Assembly: GCA_002419505.1 (NCBI GenBank)
Contig: DIGF01000035.1
Location: 75,162 to 139,161, forward strand
Direction: 5' to 3'
DNA length: 64,000 bases
From: Caryophanales bacterium UBA5729
GTDB lineage: Bacteria; Bacillota_I; Bacilli_A; Izemoplasmatales; Hujiaoplasmataceae
Shown: in pieces, positions 15,529 to 24,572 of the stretch
Position numbering within the stretch: the first letter of the stretch is position 1
Layout of the letters: each line of letters opens with the position of its first letter
Made by a program: the position numbers and the translations under genes
The notes under the pieces: model-generated
What the model saw: the letters and a program-made list of their open reading frames with translations, nothing else
Told to the model about the DNA's origin: nothing
Databases searched by the model: none

Positions 15529-18363
15529 TTATTTTTTCTTCTTTAACACTAAGAACAAAGTTACGCCAACTGCAATTACTACAGCGGCTGAAATGCCGCC
15601 AATAATGAATATAACTGAATTGCTAACTTGGGTAAACTCATAAGTTCCTAACGGTGTTGCTGTTGAAAGTTCCCTATGTAATACATATGTTGAATTAGCT
15701 GATAACGTAAAGTCTTTCCCGCCAAGCAGAGTCTCGATAATCTCTTCTTGCGCTAATTGCCCATTAACATAAACATGATACTGATCTGAACCAGCTAAAT
15801 TAACTTTTACTTTAGTTTGCATAGCATTATGAATAACTAAGATTACTTCAAAATCATCACCACTACTATTATTGGTAATTTCGTATGCGATAACCCCATC
15901 AATGCCGGTATTAATAAATTTCAAGTTATCGATAACATCTTGGGTTTCAGATATTCTAAAAGACGGATGAGACTTCCTTAATGCAATTAAACCTTTATAA
16001 TATTGATAAACATTTTGAGTGGTTTCATCAGTCATTAAATCCCATCTTATTTGGTTTGTTTCATCTGGTGATTCATAACTGTTATGATCAAAGCCTTCTT
16101 TATCTAGTAAAGGTTTAGATCTTAGCAGTTCATCCCCTGCATGTAAAAAGGCTACTCCTTGAGCCGTTAAAACTATTGCATTGGCTTGTTTTTGTAAGGC
16201 TGGAATTAAATCAAGTTTATTCTTTTCCGCCAAAGTCAAATACAATTTGTCATGTAAAGTATTATTATCATGAGCTGTAACGTAATTGATTGTTTTTGTA
16301 GGAACGGTATGCCAAACTTTTTGAGCTGATAATCCGGAACCAACTATGTCTGGATGAGCCACTCCGCCAACAATACCATATTTAACTCGCGTAACGATAT
16401 TGGCAGAATAATCTCCTTGAATGAATCCACCTTGTTCTCTAGCGAAAACAGAGCCCTTTACACCATCTCGCAAATCATCGTTGAAAGCTCCGATTAAAGG
16501 CATTTGCGCCAAGTTTTGTTTTCCACCTTGTAAACTTGGTTCAAGCGGTGAACTGCCACCCATCCATGGTTCGCCATAAACCATAATTGAGTCATCTATT
16601 TCATGAAGAGCCGCAACTAAAAGATTCATGGTTTCAACGTCATGAAGTGCCATCAGGTCAAATCTGAATCCAGAGATATTATATTCATAAGCCCAAAACT
16701 CAACAGAGTCTATCATAAACTTACGCATCATAACTCTTTCTGAAGCCGTTTCGTTTCCTGTTCCCGAACCATTGCTAAATGCTCCACTAGCCGTTTTACG
16801 GAAATAATATCCCGGAACAATTAACTCAAAGTTAGAATCAGCGGTCAATCCATGGTGATTGTAAACAACATCCATGTTTATTCTTATTCCCGCTTCATTA
16901 AAAGCCATAATTGTTTCTTTTAATTCAATAATTCTTGTTTCACCATCATAAGGATCACTAGAAAATGAACCTTCCACAACGTTGAAGTTTAAAGGCATAT
17001 AACCCCAGTTAAAGGAATTATAACTTTCGTCATCTAGCTTAGTTTCATCAACTACTCCAAAATCAAAGAAAGGTAAGATTTGGACATGGGTGACTCCTAA
17101 ATCAACAATATGATCAAAACCGGTTTTAAATCCTTGATATCTAGTTCCAGATTCCACTAAACCTAAGAATTTTCCGCGATTTATTTCACTGCCATTCCAA
17201 CTTGAATGGCTTGTCAAATCTCTCACATGTAATTCATAAATAATCGCATCAGTTGGCGTTTCAATATTGTTAACTCGATTGTTATAAGTAAATCCTTCTG
17301 GATTAACTAATGAAAAATCAACAATCATCCCTCTAATTCCGTTTACTCCAGCACTTTTAGCATAAGGATCAATGACTTCAACTGCTTGTGGTCCGCCATT
17401 ATTAACGCTGAAAGTGTAATAGGTTCCATGTAAATTACCCATTTCTTCGTAATAGAAAGTACCTTTTACATCTCTTGTCATTTCCACAGTTCTTAATGGA
17501 GTGTCAGTACCTCCACTAGCTAATGGTGTTCCTGTATCATATAAATTTAAGGTAACACTATTTGAAATCGGTGCCCATAGTCTAAAAGTAGTTTTATCTT
17601 CTAAGACTATCGCGCCTAAATCATCACCTTCATAACCAAATGCGCTCTCGAATTCTTCCGAATCATAAATACCATCATAGGTGACCTCATAATAATTAAC
17701 TGAGGAATCGGATGAAAACGTTGCTTCTATAATATAGGTATTAGAAAAATTTAAATTTTCGGTTAATGTTACTACACCATTAATTCCATTTATATCAACA
17801 CTTTCAATTGACATTGGAATCCCGTTTTCTTTAACAATTACATCATTAGCATTTACGGTTTCGGTAGCTTGAAAATTTATCACATTCAATTCTGCAAAAT
17901 AAGCAAATTTAAACTTTGGAAAACGATCCGGTCCATTAGGATCATTCAATGATGTACCGATCCGGGTATCGCCTTCAACTAGATAAATATGAAATTGCCC
18001 ATTAGCGGTCATCGCTGGTATCTCAACGAAACGGTCAGAATCGATATCTTTTTCGGCCCAATCGCCTCTTCTTACAATCAAACCTAATCTAGTAATATCA
18101 GGAAAATTGTCTTCAACATTGATAATCGCAACTACACCGCCATAGTTATATTCAGTATCAGTTTCGTCAGCAACAAAATTGTATGAACCGCCCTCTAAAC
18201 TCTCAGGTAAATTTTGCCAAGCCCAAACATTCCAATTAGTATAATCATCATTATATCGATAGTAATGAATATAAATCTCTGATGTTGGTTGATCAGCTCT
18301 TACATAAGACATCAGTGAAAAAGACGTCAAAGCAAGCAATAGGAATAAAAATAATTTTTTCAT
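15529..18363 (-). CDS. pulA: Surface-anchored pullulanase (type I, GH13)
   Basis: This protein of 944 residues has a signal peptide (about 1-23), a CBM41-like N-terminal region, a CBM48-like part (about 215-330), and a GH13 barrel with DVVYNHHG (about 497), FRFDLMALHD (nucleophile Asp about 569), YGEPWMGG (acid Glu about 598) and TAHDNN (Asp about 697). A C-terminal membrane helix ends in KKKK. FNWGYMP replaces the usual YNWGYDP. It debranches alpha-1,6 links of pullulan or glycogen outside the cell, feeding the transporter divergently encoded next door. The ATG at 18361-18363 with GGAGG is chosen over an in-frame TTG. Membrane anchoring at the C-terminus lacks LPXTG. The cre site at 18442 could regulate it. 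Confidence 0.95.
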   Translation of the reverse strand: MKKLFLFLLLALTSFSLMSYVRADQPTSEIYIHYYRYNDDYTNWNVWAWQNLPESLEGGSYNFVADETDTEYNYGGVVAIINVEDNFPDITRLGLIVRRGDWAEKDIDSDRFVEIPAMTANGQFHIYLVEGDTRIGTSLNDPNGPDRFPKFKFAYFAELNVINFQATETVNANDVIVKENGIPMSIESVDINGINGVVTLTENLNFSNTYIIEATFSSDSSVNYYEVTYDGIYDSEEFESAFGYEGDDLGAIVLEDKTTFRLWAPISNSVTLNLYDTGTPLASGGTDTPLRTVEMTRDVKGTFYYEEMGNLHGTYYTFSVNNGGPQAVEVIDPYAKSAGVNGIRGMIVDFSLVNPEGFTYNNRVNNIETPTDAIIYELHVRDLTSHSSWNGSEINRGKFLGLVESGTRYQGFKTGFDHIVDLGVTHVQILPFFDFGVVDETKLDDESYNSFNWGYMPLNFNVVEGSFSSDPYDGETRIIELKETIMAFNEAGIRINMDVVYNHHGLTADSNFELIVPGYYFRKTASGAFSNGSGTGNETASERVMMRKFMIDSVEFWAYEYNISGFRFDLMALHDVETMNLLVAALHEIDDSIMVYGEPWMGGSSPLEPSLQGGKQNLAQMPLIGAFNDDLRDGVKGSVFAREQGGFIQGDYSANIVTRVKYGIVGGVAHPDIVGSGLSAQKVWHTVPTKTINYVTAHDNNTLHDKLYLTLAEKNKLDLIPALQKQANAIVLTAQGVAFLHAGDELLRSKPLLDKEGFDHNSYESPDETNQIRWDLMTDETTQNVYQYYKGLIALRKSHPSFRISETQDVIDNLKFINTGIDGVIAYEITNNSSGDDFEVILVIHNAMQTKVKVNLAGSDQYHVYVNGQLAQEEIIETLLGGKDFTLSANSTYVLHRELSTATPLGTYEFTQVSNSVIFIIGGISAAVVIAVGVTLFLVLKKKK

Positions 18364-18441
18364 TTTAACCTCCAATATTAATTATTTCATAATGATATTA
18401 TATCACAACTAATTAGATTAAAATCTCTCATGCATAAAAAA

Positions 18442-18455
18442 TGAAAACGATAACA
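18442..18455. promoter_or_regulatory. cre-like CcpA site between pullulanase and malE
   Basis: TGAAAACGATAACA matches the catabolite-responsive element consensus very well. It sits in the divergent region, so both the pullulanase and maltodextrin genes could be repressed when preferred sugars are present. Confidence 0.7.
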
Positions 18456-18498
18456 TATCAGATAAATGGGCTTTAATTTGATATCAAAGGCTAAGGTC

Positions 18499-18527
18499 TT
18501 GCAAACGCTTTTATTAAATGATAAAAT
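18499..18527 (+). promoter_or_regulatory. Promoter of the malE operon with overlapping cre-like box
   Basis: TTGCAA (18499-18504), 17 bases and TAAAAT (18522-18527). TGCAAACGCTTTTA (18500-18513) covers the -35, a partial match to cre, a position suited to repression. Confidence 0.65.
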
Positions 18528-18566
18528 TAGATATAGTATAAATTATATTTTAAAGGAGAAGAAAAT

Positions 18567-19886
18567 ATGAAAAAATTACTGATGGTTATGGCTTTGTTTT
18601 TAGTGGCTTTGGTCACTGTTGGCTGTAGCGGTAAAGGCCCTCTAACAATTTGGGTAGGTTCTGAATCTGAGGCTTTTTACACTCAAAAAATGGAGGAATA
18701 CAAAGCATTATATCTTGAAGAGAAAGGTGAGGAATTTCCTCATGATATTAGAGTAGTTGGAGTAGATACGGGTACAGCTGCCGGAACTTTCTTAGATGAC
18801 AGCGATGCTGGAGCTGATATTTTCACCGCTGCTCATGATAATCTTGGTAAATTAATTGCTGGTGCAAGTGCTGTAGCTCCAGTGCAAAACCAAGCATTAT
18901 TAGCACAAATTCAAAATGATAATCCTGAAACTTTCTTACAAGTTATCAAAGGTACAGTTGGCGGAACTGAATACACTTTCGCGGTTCCTTATGTAGCTCA
19001 AGCTCTAGTTTTATATTACAACAAACAATTCATCACTGAAACTCAAGCTCAAACTTGGGAAGGCATTCTTGAAGCTGCAGTTGCTAATAACAAACAAGCT
19101 TTATCATTAGCAGGAACTGATGGTTTCAATAATTCTTTCATCCTCTTAGCAACCGAAGCTGAAACTGGTAATACAAGCTTAAGATTATATGAAAACGGGA
19201 TTCAAGAAAACACTTACGGTACAGGTGATGATACAATTGCAAAATTAAAATGGGGGCAATATTTCTTTACTCATGCTAATGGAGCGAGACGTCCATCTGA
19301 CTCTGGTTGGGAAGTTGAATTAAAGAATGAAATTTCAATCGCATTTATCGGCGGAGCATGGCATTTTTCTGCTGCAAAAGCTGCTTTAGGTGATGATCTT
19401 GCAATTACAATCCTACCAACATTTGAATTAATTGATGGTTATGGTGAAGTTGAAGCAGGAACTGTTTTTCAATCAGGTACTTTTGCGGACACAAAAGCAT
19501 TCTTCATGAAAAAGAACAGTAGATACGCTGAATACTTAGAAGATATTCTATTATTCTTAACTAGTAAAGATGTTCAAGAAGAATCATTCGTAGCAGCACA
19601 AAATTTACCTGCGTATAAAAACGCCGCTGATGAGTTCGCTGCTTTCCAAGAAAACACTTTAGAAGCTAAGCTAGCCGCTGCTCAAGTTAGAATGTTTGAA
19701 TTCGGAATTCCACAACCATTCGGATTCCAAACTAGATATAATACATATTATTATTCAAAAGGCACTCCTGATTTAATATTGGAGATTTTAGAAAACAACG
19801 GTGGTAATTTTGGGACTGATGCTCAAATTTTAGCCCAAATGCAAATAGTAGAAACTATTTGGAAAACCGGAAATCGTCCAGCATAA
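18567..19886 (+). CDS. malE: Maltodextrin ABC transporter solute-binding lipoprotein
   Basis: This 439-residue extracellular solute-binding protein of the carbohydrate uptake 1 family has a lipoprotein leader MKKLLMVMALFLVALVTVGC with the cysteine at residue 20. LTIWVGSESEAFY is the usual first strand, and a central segment of the fold with aromatic sugar-contact residues (LVLYYNKQFI, IAFIGGAWHFSA) follows. It would present maltodextrins produced by the flanking pullulanase and amylase to MalF and MalG. RBS AAAGGAGAAG. It leads an operon with a 23-base gap to MalF. Ligand is assigned by context, since related proteins bind other oligosaccharides. Confidence 0.92.
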   Translation: MKKLLMVMALFLVALVTVGCSGKGPLTIWVGSESEAFYTQKMEEYKALYLEEKGEEFPHDIRVVGVDTGTAAGTFLDDSDAGADIFTAAHDNLGKLIAGASAVAPVQNQALLAQIQNDNPETFLQVIKGTVGGTEYTFAVPYVAQALVLYYNKQFITETQAQTWEGILEAAVANNKQALSLAGTDGFNNSFILLATEAETGNTSLRLYENGIQENTYGTGDDTIAKLKWGQYFFTHANGARRPSDSGWEVELKNEISIAFIGGAWHFSAAKAALGDDLAITILPTFELIDGYGEVEAGTVFQSGTFADTKAFFMKKNSRYAEYLEDILLFLTSKDVQEESFVAAQNLPAYKNAADEFAAFQENTLEAKLAAAQVRMFEFGIPQPFGFQTRYNTYYYSKGTPDLILEILENNGGNFGTDAQILAQMQIVETIWKTGNRPA

Positions 19887-19909
19887 TCTTTATTTAAAAG
19901 GGAGATAAT

Positions 19910-21343
19910 ATGGAACAAAAAATAGAAAAAGAGGATAAAAAGTCGGGTTTTTTAACTCGTCTTTTAACTTTTTTTAAAACCCTCGGATTAACTATCAAAA
20001 CCCGTTGTCTTAAATTTTACAATCGCTTTAAAGAAGGTAGCACCGGTACAAAATTATCTCATGTGATTATGGGTAGTGGTAACATTTACCACAAACAATA
20101 CCTCAAAGGATTTGTCTATTTAATACTTCAAGTTGGATTTTTTGCACTTTTTATCATTTCTCCTGAAGTCAATGGCACACCACTAGGATTGAAATCTATC
20201 GTCAACTTTTTCACTTTAGGTACTGAACCAGGCGATATCTTTAATCCTGCAGATAATTCGATGTTGATGTTATTATTTGGTGTAATTGTTTTTGGTTTAA
20301 TCGGTATGTTTTTAGCGGCTTATAATTCAAACATCAAGAGTTCACTAAAAGCTGATAACGACATAAAAGCAGGCAAAAAACCAACAAGTTTAAAAGAAGA
20401 TATCGCTTCGCTTTTAGATGAAAGATTCCATGTGGCTTTATTAACACCTGCTATTATCGGGATTATTACCTTTACCGTTTTACCTACAATATTTATGATT
20501 TTGATTGCCTTCACCAATTTTGATTCAGAACATCAGGGTCAAGTCTTATTTAATTGGGTTGGTTTTGCTAACTTCTTAGATATTTTTTCTGGTACAGGTG
20601 AAATTTCAGTAAGATTTCTTCCGGTTTTAAGTTGGACTTTGATTTGGGCTTTTTTCGCTACTTCTACCAATTATATCGGCGGTATTTTACTTGCTATTTT
20701 AATTAATAAAAAAGGTGTTAAGCTTAAAAAAATGTGGCGGACAATATTCATATTAACAATTGCTTTACCACAGTTCATTTCTTTATTAGCAATGAGAAAT
20801 TTGCTTTCAACTTACGGACCGATAAATTCAACATTAATGTCTCTAGGATTAACTGATGCACCAATTCAATTTCTTGCTAATGCAGCCAATCCTTGGACAG
20901 CTAGGATTACCATCATCGTAATCAATATCTGGATTGGTGTTCCTTATACCATGTTAATGACTAGTGGTATCTTGATGAATGTGCCTTCTGAATTATATGA
21001 GGCTGCTCAAATTGATGGAGCAACAAAAAGACAGGCATTTTTCAATATTACCATTCCTTACATTTTGTTTATAACCACCCCATATTTAATTACTTCATTC
21101 ATTGGTAATATTACAAGTTTTAATGTTATTTACCTCTTGACTGGAGGTGCTCCAGGAGTTCCTGGATATAAAGCTGGCGAAACTGATTTGTTGGTTACTT
21201 GGCTTTATAAGCTTACCATCGATGAGAGCGAATATAATATCGGATCAGTTATCGCCATTATTACCTTCATTATCACCGCAACTGCAACTTTGTTAAGTTA
21301 CCGCAGAAGCAAGGCTTATAAAGAGGAGGACGCTTTCCAATGA
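19910..21343 (+). CDS. malF: Maltodextrin ABC transporter permease MalF-type
   Basis: This 477-residue inner-membrane permease has a charged cytoplasmic N-terminus (about 1-55), an additional membrane region (about 65-150) that marks MalF-type subunits, and six core segments. The ABC permease loop EAAQIDGATKRQAFFNITIPY (from about residue 364), which contacts the ATPase, is intact. The TGA stop overlaps the malG ATG (21340-21343). No ATPase gene occurs in the operon, so a shared MsmX/MsiK-type subunit elsewhere is expected from Firmicute practice. Confidence 0.93.
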   Translation: MEQKIEKEDKKSGFLTRLLTFFKTLGLTIKTRCLKFYNRFKEGSTGTKLSHVIMGSGNIYHKQYLKGFVYLILQVGFFALFIISPEVNGTPLGLKSIVNFFTLGTEPGDIFNPADNSMLMLLFGVIVFGLIGMFLAAYNSNIKSSLKADNDIKAGKKPTSLKEDIASLLDERFHVALLTPAIIGIITFTVLPTIFMILIAFTNFDSEHQGQVLFNWVGFANFLDIFSGTGEISVRFLPVLSWTLIWAFFATSTNYIGGILLAILINKKGVKLKKMWRTIFILTIALPQFISLLAMRNLLSTYGPINSTLMSLGLTDAPIQFLANAANPWTARITIIVINIWIGVPYTMLMTSGILMNVPSELYEAAQIDGATKRQAFFNITIPYILFITTPYLITSFIGNITSFNVIYLLTGGAPGVPGYKAGETDLLVTWLYKLTIDESEYNIGSVIAIITFIITATATLLSYRRSKAYKEEDAFQ

Positions 21344-22251
21344 TAAATACAAATGTTAGCATAGCTAAAAAACCAAAAAAATTCAAATCAGCAAAAGCAT
21401 CTAGAAATATCTCTTTAGTTTTATCTTATTTAACCTTAGTTGTCTTAACTATTATTTGGCTCTATCCGATTTTATGGATTATTCTTAGTTCTTTAAGAGT
21501 TGAATATAATAATGCTGGAGATCTAATCGGTATTGTTGTAAGTCATTATATACCTAAGGGATTTGGTTTTGATAATTTCGTTAATTTATTTACTAACACT
21601 TTATTCCCTCGATGGTTCTTAAACACTTTATTAGTTAGTTCGGTTACATTTGTGCTTTCAACTTTACTGACTTTATCTGTAGCTTATGTTATGAGTAAAC
21701 TGAAATTTAGTGCTCGTAAGAAATTTCTTAATATAGCGATTATCCTTGGTTTATTCCCTGGTTTCATGTCAATGATTGCTATCTATTATATTTTAAAAGC
21801 TTTACAGTTAACCCAAACTTTATTCGCATTAATGCTCGTTTATTCTGCTGGAGCTGGTCTAGGTTTTTATGTCGCTAAAGGTTTCTTTGACATCATTCCT
21901 AATTCGCTACTTGAATCAGCGCGTTTAGATGGTGCAACTAATTCCCAGATTTTCGCAAAAATAGTTTTGCCATTAAGTAAACCTATTATTATCTACACTG
22001 CCTTGCTTGCTTTTATCGGACCATGGATGGACTTTATTTTCGCAAGGGTAATTCTGGGGGAAACAAATCGAGAGCTTCACACCGTTGCCGTTGGGCTATA
22101 TTATATGGTATACGGTGAACGTGTGGATTCAAATGTCTTTACATTATTTGCTGCTGGTTGTGTTGTGGTCGCGATTCCAATCGTTACATTATTCTTATCG
22201 ATGCAAAGATATTATATTGAAGGAGTTACTGCTGGGGCTGTCAAAGGATAG
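21340..22251 (+). CDS. malG: Maltodextrin ABC transporter permease MalG-type
   Basis: This 303-residue permease has six predicted membrane segments and the ATPase-contact loop SARLDGATNSQIFAKIVLP (about 192-210). The short length and paired position behind MalF fit MalG. Start overlaps the MalF stop as ATGA, and the alpha-amylase starts 14 bases after its TAG. A single transcript from malE to the amylase is likely. Confidence 0.94.
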   Translation: MINTNVSIAKKPKKFKSAKASRNISLVLSYLTLVVLTIIWLYPILWIILSSLRVEYNNAGDLIGIVVSHYIPKGFGFDNFVNLFTNTLFPRWFLNTLLVSSVTFVLSTLLTLSVAYVMSKLKFSARKKFLNIAIILGLFPGFMSMIAIYYILKALQLTQTLFALMLVYSAGAGLGFYVAKGFFDIIPNSLLESARLDGATNSQIFAKIVLPLSKPIIIYTALLAFIGPWMDFIFARVILGETNRELHTVAVGLYYMVYGERVDSNVFTLFAAGCVVVAIPIVTLFLSMQRYYIEGVTAGAVKG

Positions 22252-22265
22252 AGAGGAAGATTATT

Positions 22266-23861
22266 ATGAAGAAAATCTTATTATTCATCCTTGCTTTGAC
22301 CATTGCTTTTTCAGTTATGTCATGTAACTCGATGAGAGAATATGCGATTAAAGACCCTTTATTATCTGCTAATCAGCCAGATGATTTGTATCGGGTATAT
22401 TACGAAATTTTTGTGGCTTCTTTTTCCGATAGCAACAAAGATGGCTTCGGCGACTTGCGTGGTTTAATTAACCGTTTTGATTACTTAAATGACAGTGATG
22501 ATAATTCTGGTAAAAGTTTAGGAATTGAAGGTATATGGTTAATGCCGATTATGCCTTCTCCTTCTTACCATAAATATGATGTCTCGGATTATAAAAACAT
22601 TGACAGTCGATATGGAAGTCTAGAAGACTTTGAAGATTTAATGCAAATTGCCAATGAAAGAAACGTTTCAATCATCATCGATTTAGTAATAAATCACACC
22701 TCTAATCAACATCCTTGGTTCAAACAAGCTTTGAAAGCTTTTCAAGAAGGTGATTTAGAAAATAAGTATCTCGATTATTACGTATTGGTGACAGAGGAAG
22801 AAAAAGAATCTGGAAAAGCTTATTATCCTTTTTATGGAGAATATTTCTATGAAGGAAACTTTTCGCCTTCAATGCCTGAATTAGATTTAGATAACCTAGA
22901 TGTTCGCGATGAAATTATCGAGATTGTTGAATTTTGGTATGATTTAGGCGTAACTGGCTTTAGACTTGATGCAGCAAAATATCCATATCTTCATGAAGAC
23001 AGTAAAAACATCGAATTTTGGAATTGGTTTGTATCCGAGTGTAAAAAAATTAAAGAAGACACCTTTATCGTAGGCGAAGTTTGGTCTGGCGACTCGCTTA
23101 TCGCTCCATACTATGAATCTTTCAGTAATTTTGATTTTGGCATGTCACAACTTCAAGGCGCTGTAGCTACTGTCGCTAAACAGTATGATGATGTCAATTG
23201 GTATGTTAGTTACTTAAATACATATCGCAGTATGATAGAACAAATCAGTCCTAATGCTATCCTTACACCTTTTATTACCAATCACGATATGAATCGAGCT
23301 GCAGGCTTTTTAAGCGTAGCTGATTATGAGATGCAAGTCGCGGCGAATCTTTATATTTTATCTTATGGCAATCCTTTTATCTATTATGGGGAAGAAATCG
23401 GTATGAAAGGTTCTAGAACTACAGAAAATACCGATGCTAACCGAAGACTTGCAATGCTTTGGGGAGATAATGATACCGTTAGCGATCCTGTCGGAACTAC
23501 TTACGATAAAAAGAATCAGGACAACGGCACTGTTAAATCACAACTACGCGACAAAGAAAGTTTATTGAATCATTACAAAAAGCTAATCATGATTAGAAAA
23601 GCTAATCCTGAAATTGCTAGAGGTTATTACACTCCGATAGTTTTTGCAGGCTGGTATAATTTTGGTGGTTTCTTGTCAACCTATGAAGATTCGACTGTAG
23701 GTGTATTTCATAACACAGGTGAAATCGAAATTATTATTGACTTAAGTGTCTACACCGATTTTAATTTTGAATCTATCAGTGCTTATATAGGGTATGGAAT
23801 GGCTGAATTAAGCGGTCAAACCCTGAAAATATCTCCATTTACTTCAGTAGTATTGAAATAG
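22266..23861 (+). CDS. Lipoprotein alpha-amylase family glycosidase (GH13)
   Basis: This 531-residue GH13 enzyme has an N-terminal lipobox (AFSVMSC, Cys at 20), placing it on the outer face of the membrane. The barrel carries GDLRGL, WLMPIMPSPSYHKYDV, DLVINHTS (about 139-146), GFRLDAAKYP (nucleophile Asp about 236), IVGEVWSG (acid Glu about 270) and ITNHDMNRA (Asp about 340). Calcium-binding-like DSNKDGFGD at about 54-63 is also usual. It would cut starch or cyclodextrin-like chains into maltodextrins for MalEFG. Exact action (amylase, neopullulanase or transferase) cannot be told by sequence alone. RBS AGAGGAAGA. Confidence 0.93.
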   Translation: MKKILLFILALTIAFSVMSCNSMREYAIKDPLLSANQPDDLYRVYYEIFVASFSDSNKDGFGDLRGLINRFDYLNDSDDNSGKSLGIEGIWLMPIMPSPSYHKYDVSDYKNIDSRYGSLEDFEDLMQIANERNVSIIIDLVINHTSNQHPWFKQALKAFQEGDLENKYLDYYVLVTEEEKESGKAYYPFYGEYFYEGNFSPSMPELDLDNLDVRDEIIEIVEFWYDLGVTGFRLDAAKYPYLHEDSKNIEFWNWFVSECKKIKEDTFIVGEVWSGDSLIAPYYESFSNFDFGMSQLQGAVATVAKQYDDVNWYVSYLNTYRSMIEQISPNAILTPFITNHDMNRAAGFLSVADYEMQVAANLYILSYGNPFIYYGEEIGMKGSRTTENTDANRRLAMLWGDNDTVSDPVGTTYDKKNQDNGTVKSQLRDKESLLNHYKKLIMIRKANPEIARGYYTPIVFAGWYNFGGFLSTYEDSTVGVFHNTGEIEIIIDLSVYTDFNFESISAYIGYGMAELSGQTLKISPFTSVVLK

Positions 23862-23862
23862 T

Positions 23863-23876
23863 TGAAAGCGATTACA
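23863..23876. promoter_or_regulatory. cre-like CcpA site before the lipoprotein gene at 23979
   Basis: TGAAAGCGATTACA fits the cre consensus, 27 bases upstream of the consensus promoter's -35. Confidence 0.65.
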
Positions 23877-23903
23877 CATTTTTCAATAGAAACCCCAAAC
23901 CGA

Positions 23904-23932
23904 TTGACACAAAAACATCACAGTGTTATAAT
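23904..23932 (+). promoter_or_regulatory. Perfect consensus promoter of the lipoprotein gene
   Basis: TTGACA (23904-23909), 17 bases and TATAAT (23927-23932). Both hexamers match the sigma-A consensus exactly, so the gene is predicted to be strongly expressed. Confidence 0.88.
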
Positions 23933-23978
23933 AGATGTACATTTTAGTAAAATAAAATAATAAAATAAGGAGAAGAAA

Positions 23979-24527
23979 ATGAAAAAATTATTAGTTTTAG
24001 TTTTAGGTTTATTTCTATCACTAGCTCTTATTGGATGCGGTGTATTAGAAAACGAAGCAAAAGATTATTATGCAACTGGCAATTTCAACGGTTGGGATAC
24101 TGTTGAAACAGGCCAAATGGAAGCAATCAAAAAGACTGACGCTAGAGTAGCTTCAATTAAAGATGAATTAAGTGGTGTTAAATACTTATACATCTTAGAA
24201 ATCACTCTTCCTGATACAGCAGCTGGTTGGGACGTAACTTACAAAATTGATGGAACTGTTCAAACATTTGACGGTAATCTAACAGTTAAAATTATCCGTA
24301 CAACTGCTGGCGATTCTGATTCTAGAGATTTCTGGGCACAAAGTCCTGAATCTGGTAAAATCAATAACTTAACGCCAACTACACTTTATATTCCTCCATT
24401 CGTTGAAGAAAGCGTAGACCAAGCAGGTGGATGGAATGACAACCCTGTAGCTTTAGCTGCTGGCACATACTATATCGTATTTGCTGAATTCGATGGCTCA
24501 AGAGCAATGGGATTAATCGCTAAATAA
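23979..24527 (+). CDS. Lipoprotein with starch-locus association, CBM-like GNFNGW motif
   Basis: This 182-residue lipoprotein has the leader MKKLLVLVLGLFLSLALIGC (Cys 20). The mature part begins with YYATGNFNGWDTVE, reminiscent of the first strand of starch-binding and CBM48-type domains (GNFNGW). A beta-rich body follows, with DFWAQSPESG, and ends in GTYYIVFAEFDGSRAMG. It is preceded by a cre-like site and a perfect promoter, and is followed by a bidirectional terminator. I infer a cell-surface starch-binding accessory, comparable in role only to SusE/F. No catalytic residues or known family are recognised. Confidence 0.8.
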   Translation: MKKLLVLVLGLFLSLALIGCGVLENEAKDYYATGNFNGWDTVETGQMEAIKKTDARVASIKDELSGVKYLYILEITLPDTAAGWDVTYKIDGTVQTFDGNLTVKIIRTTAGDSDSRDFWAQSPESGKINNLTPTTLYIPPFVEESVDQAGGWNDNPVALAAGTYYIVFAEFDGSRAMGLIAK

Positions 24528-24537
24528 GCATGACAAA

Positions 24538-24572
24538 CTAAAAACCTAACTCCAACGAGTTAGGTTTTTTTT
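24538..24572. terminator. Bidirectional terminator between lipoprotein and amidase genes
   Basis: AAAACCTAACTC and GAGTTAGGTTTT form a 12-bp stem with A- and T-runs on both sides, ending the convergent transcripts. Confidence 0.88.
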
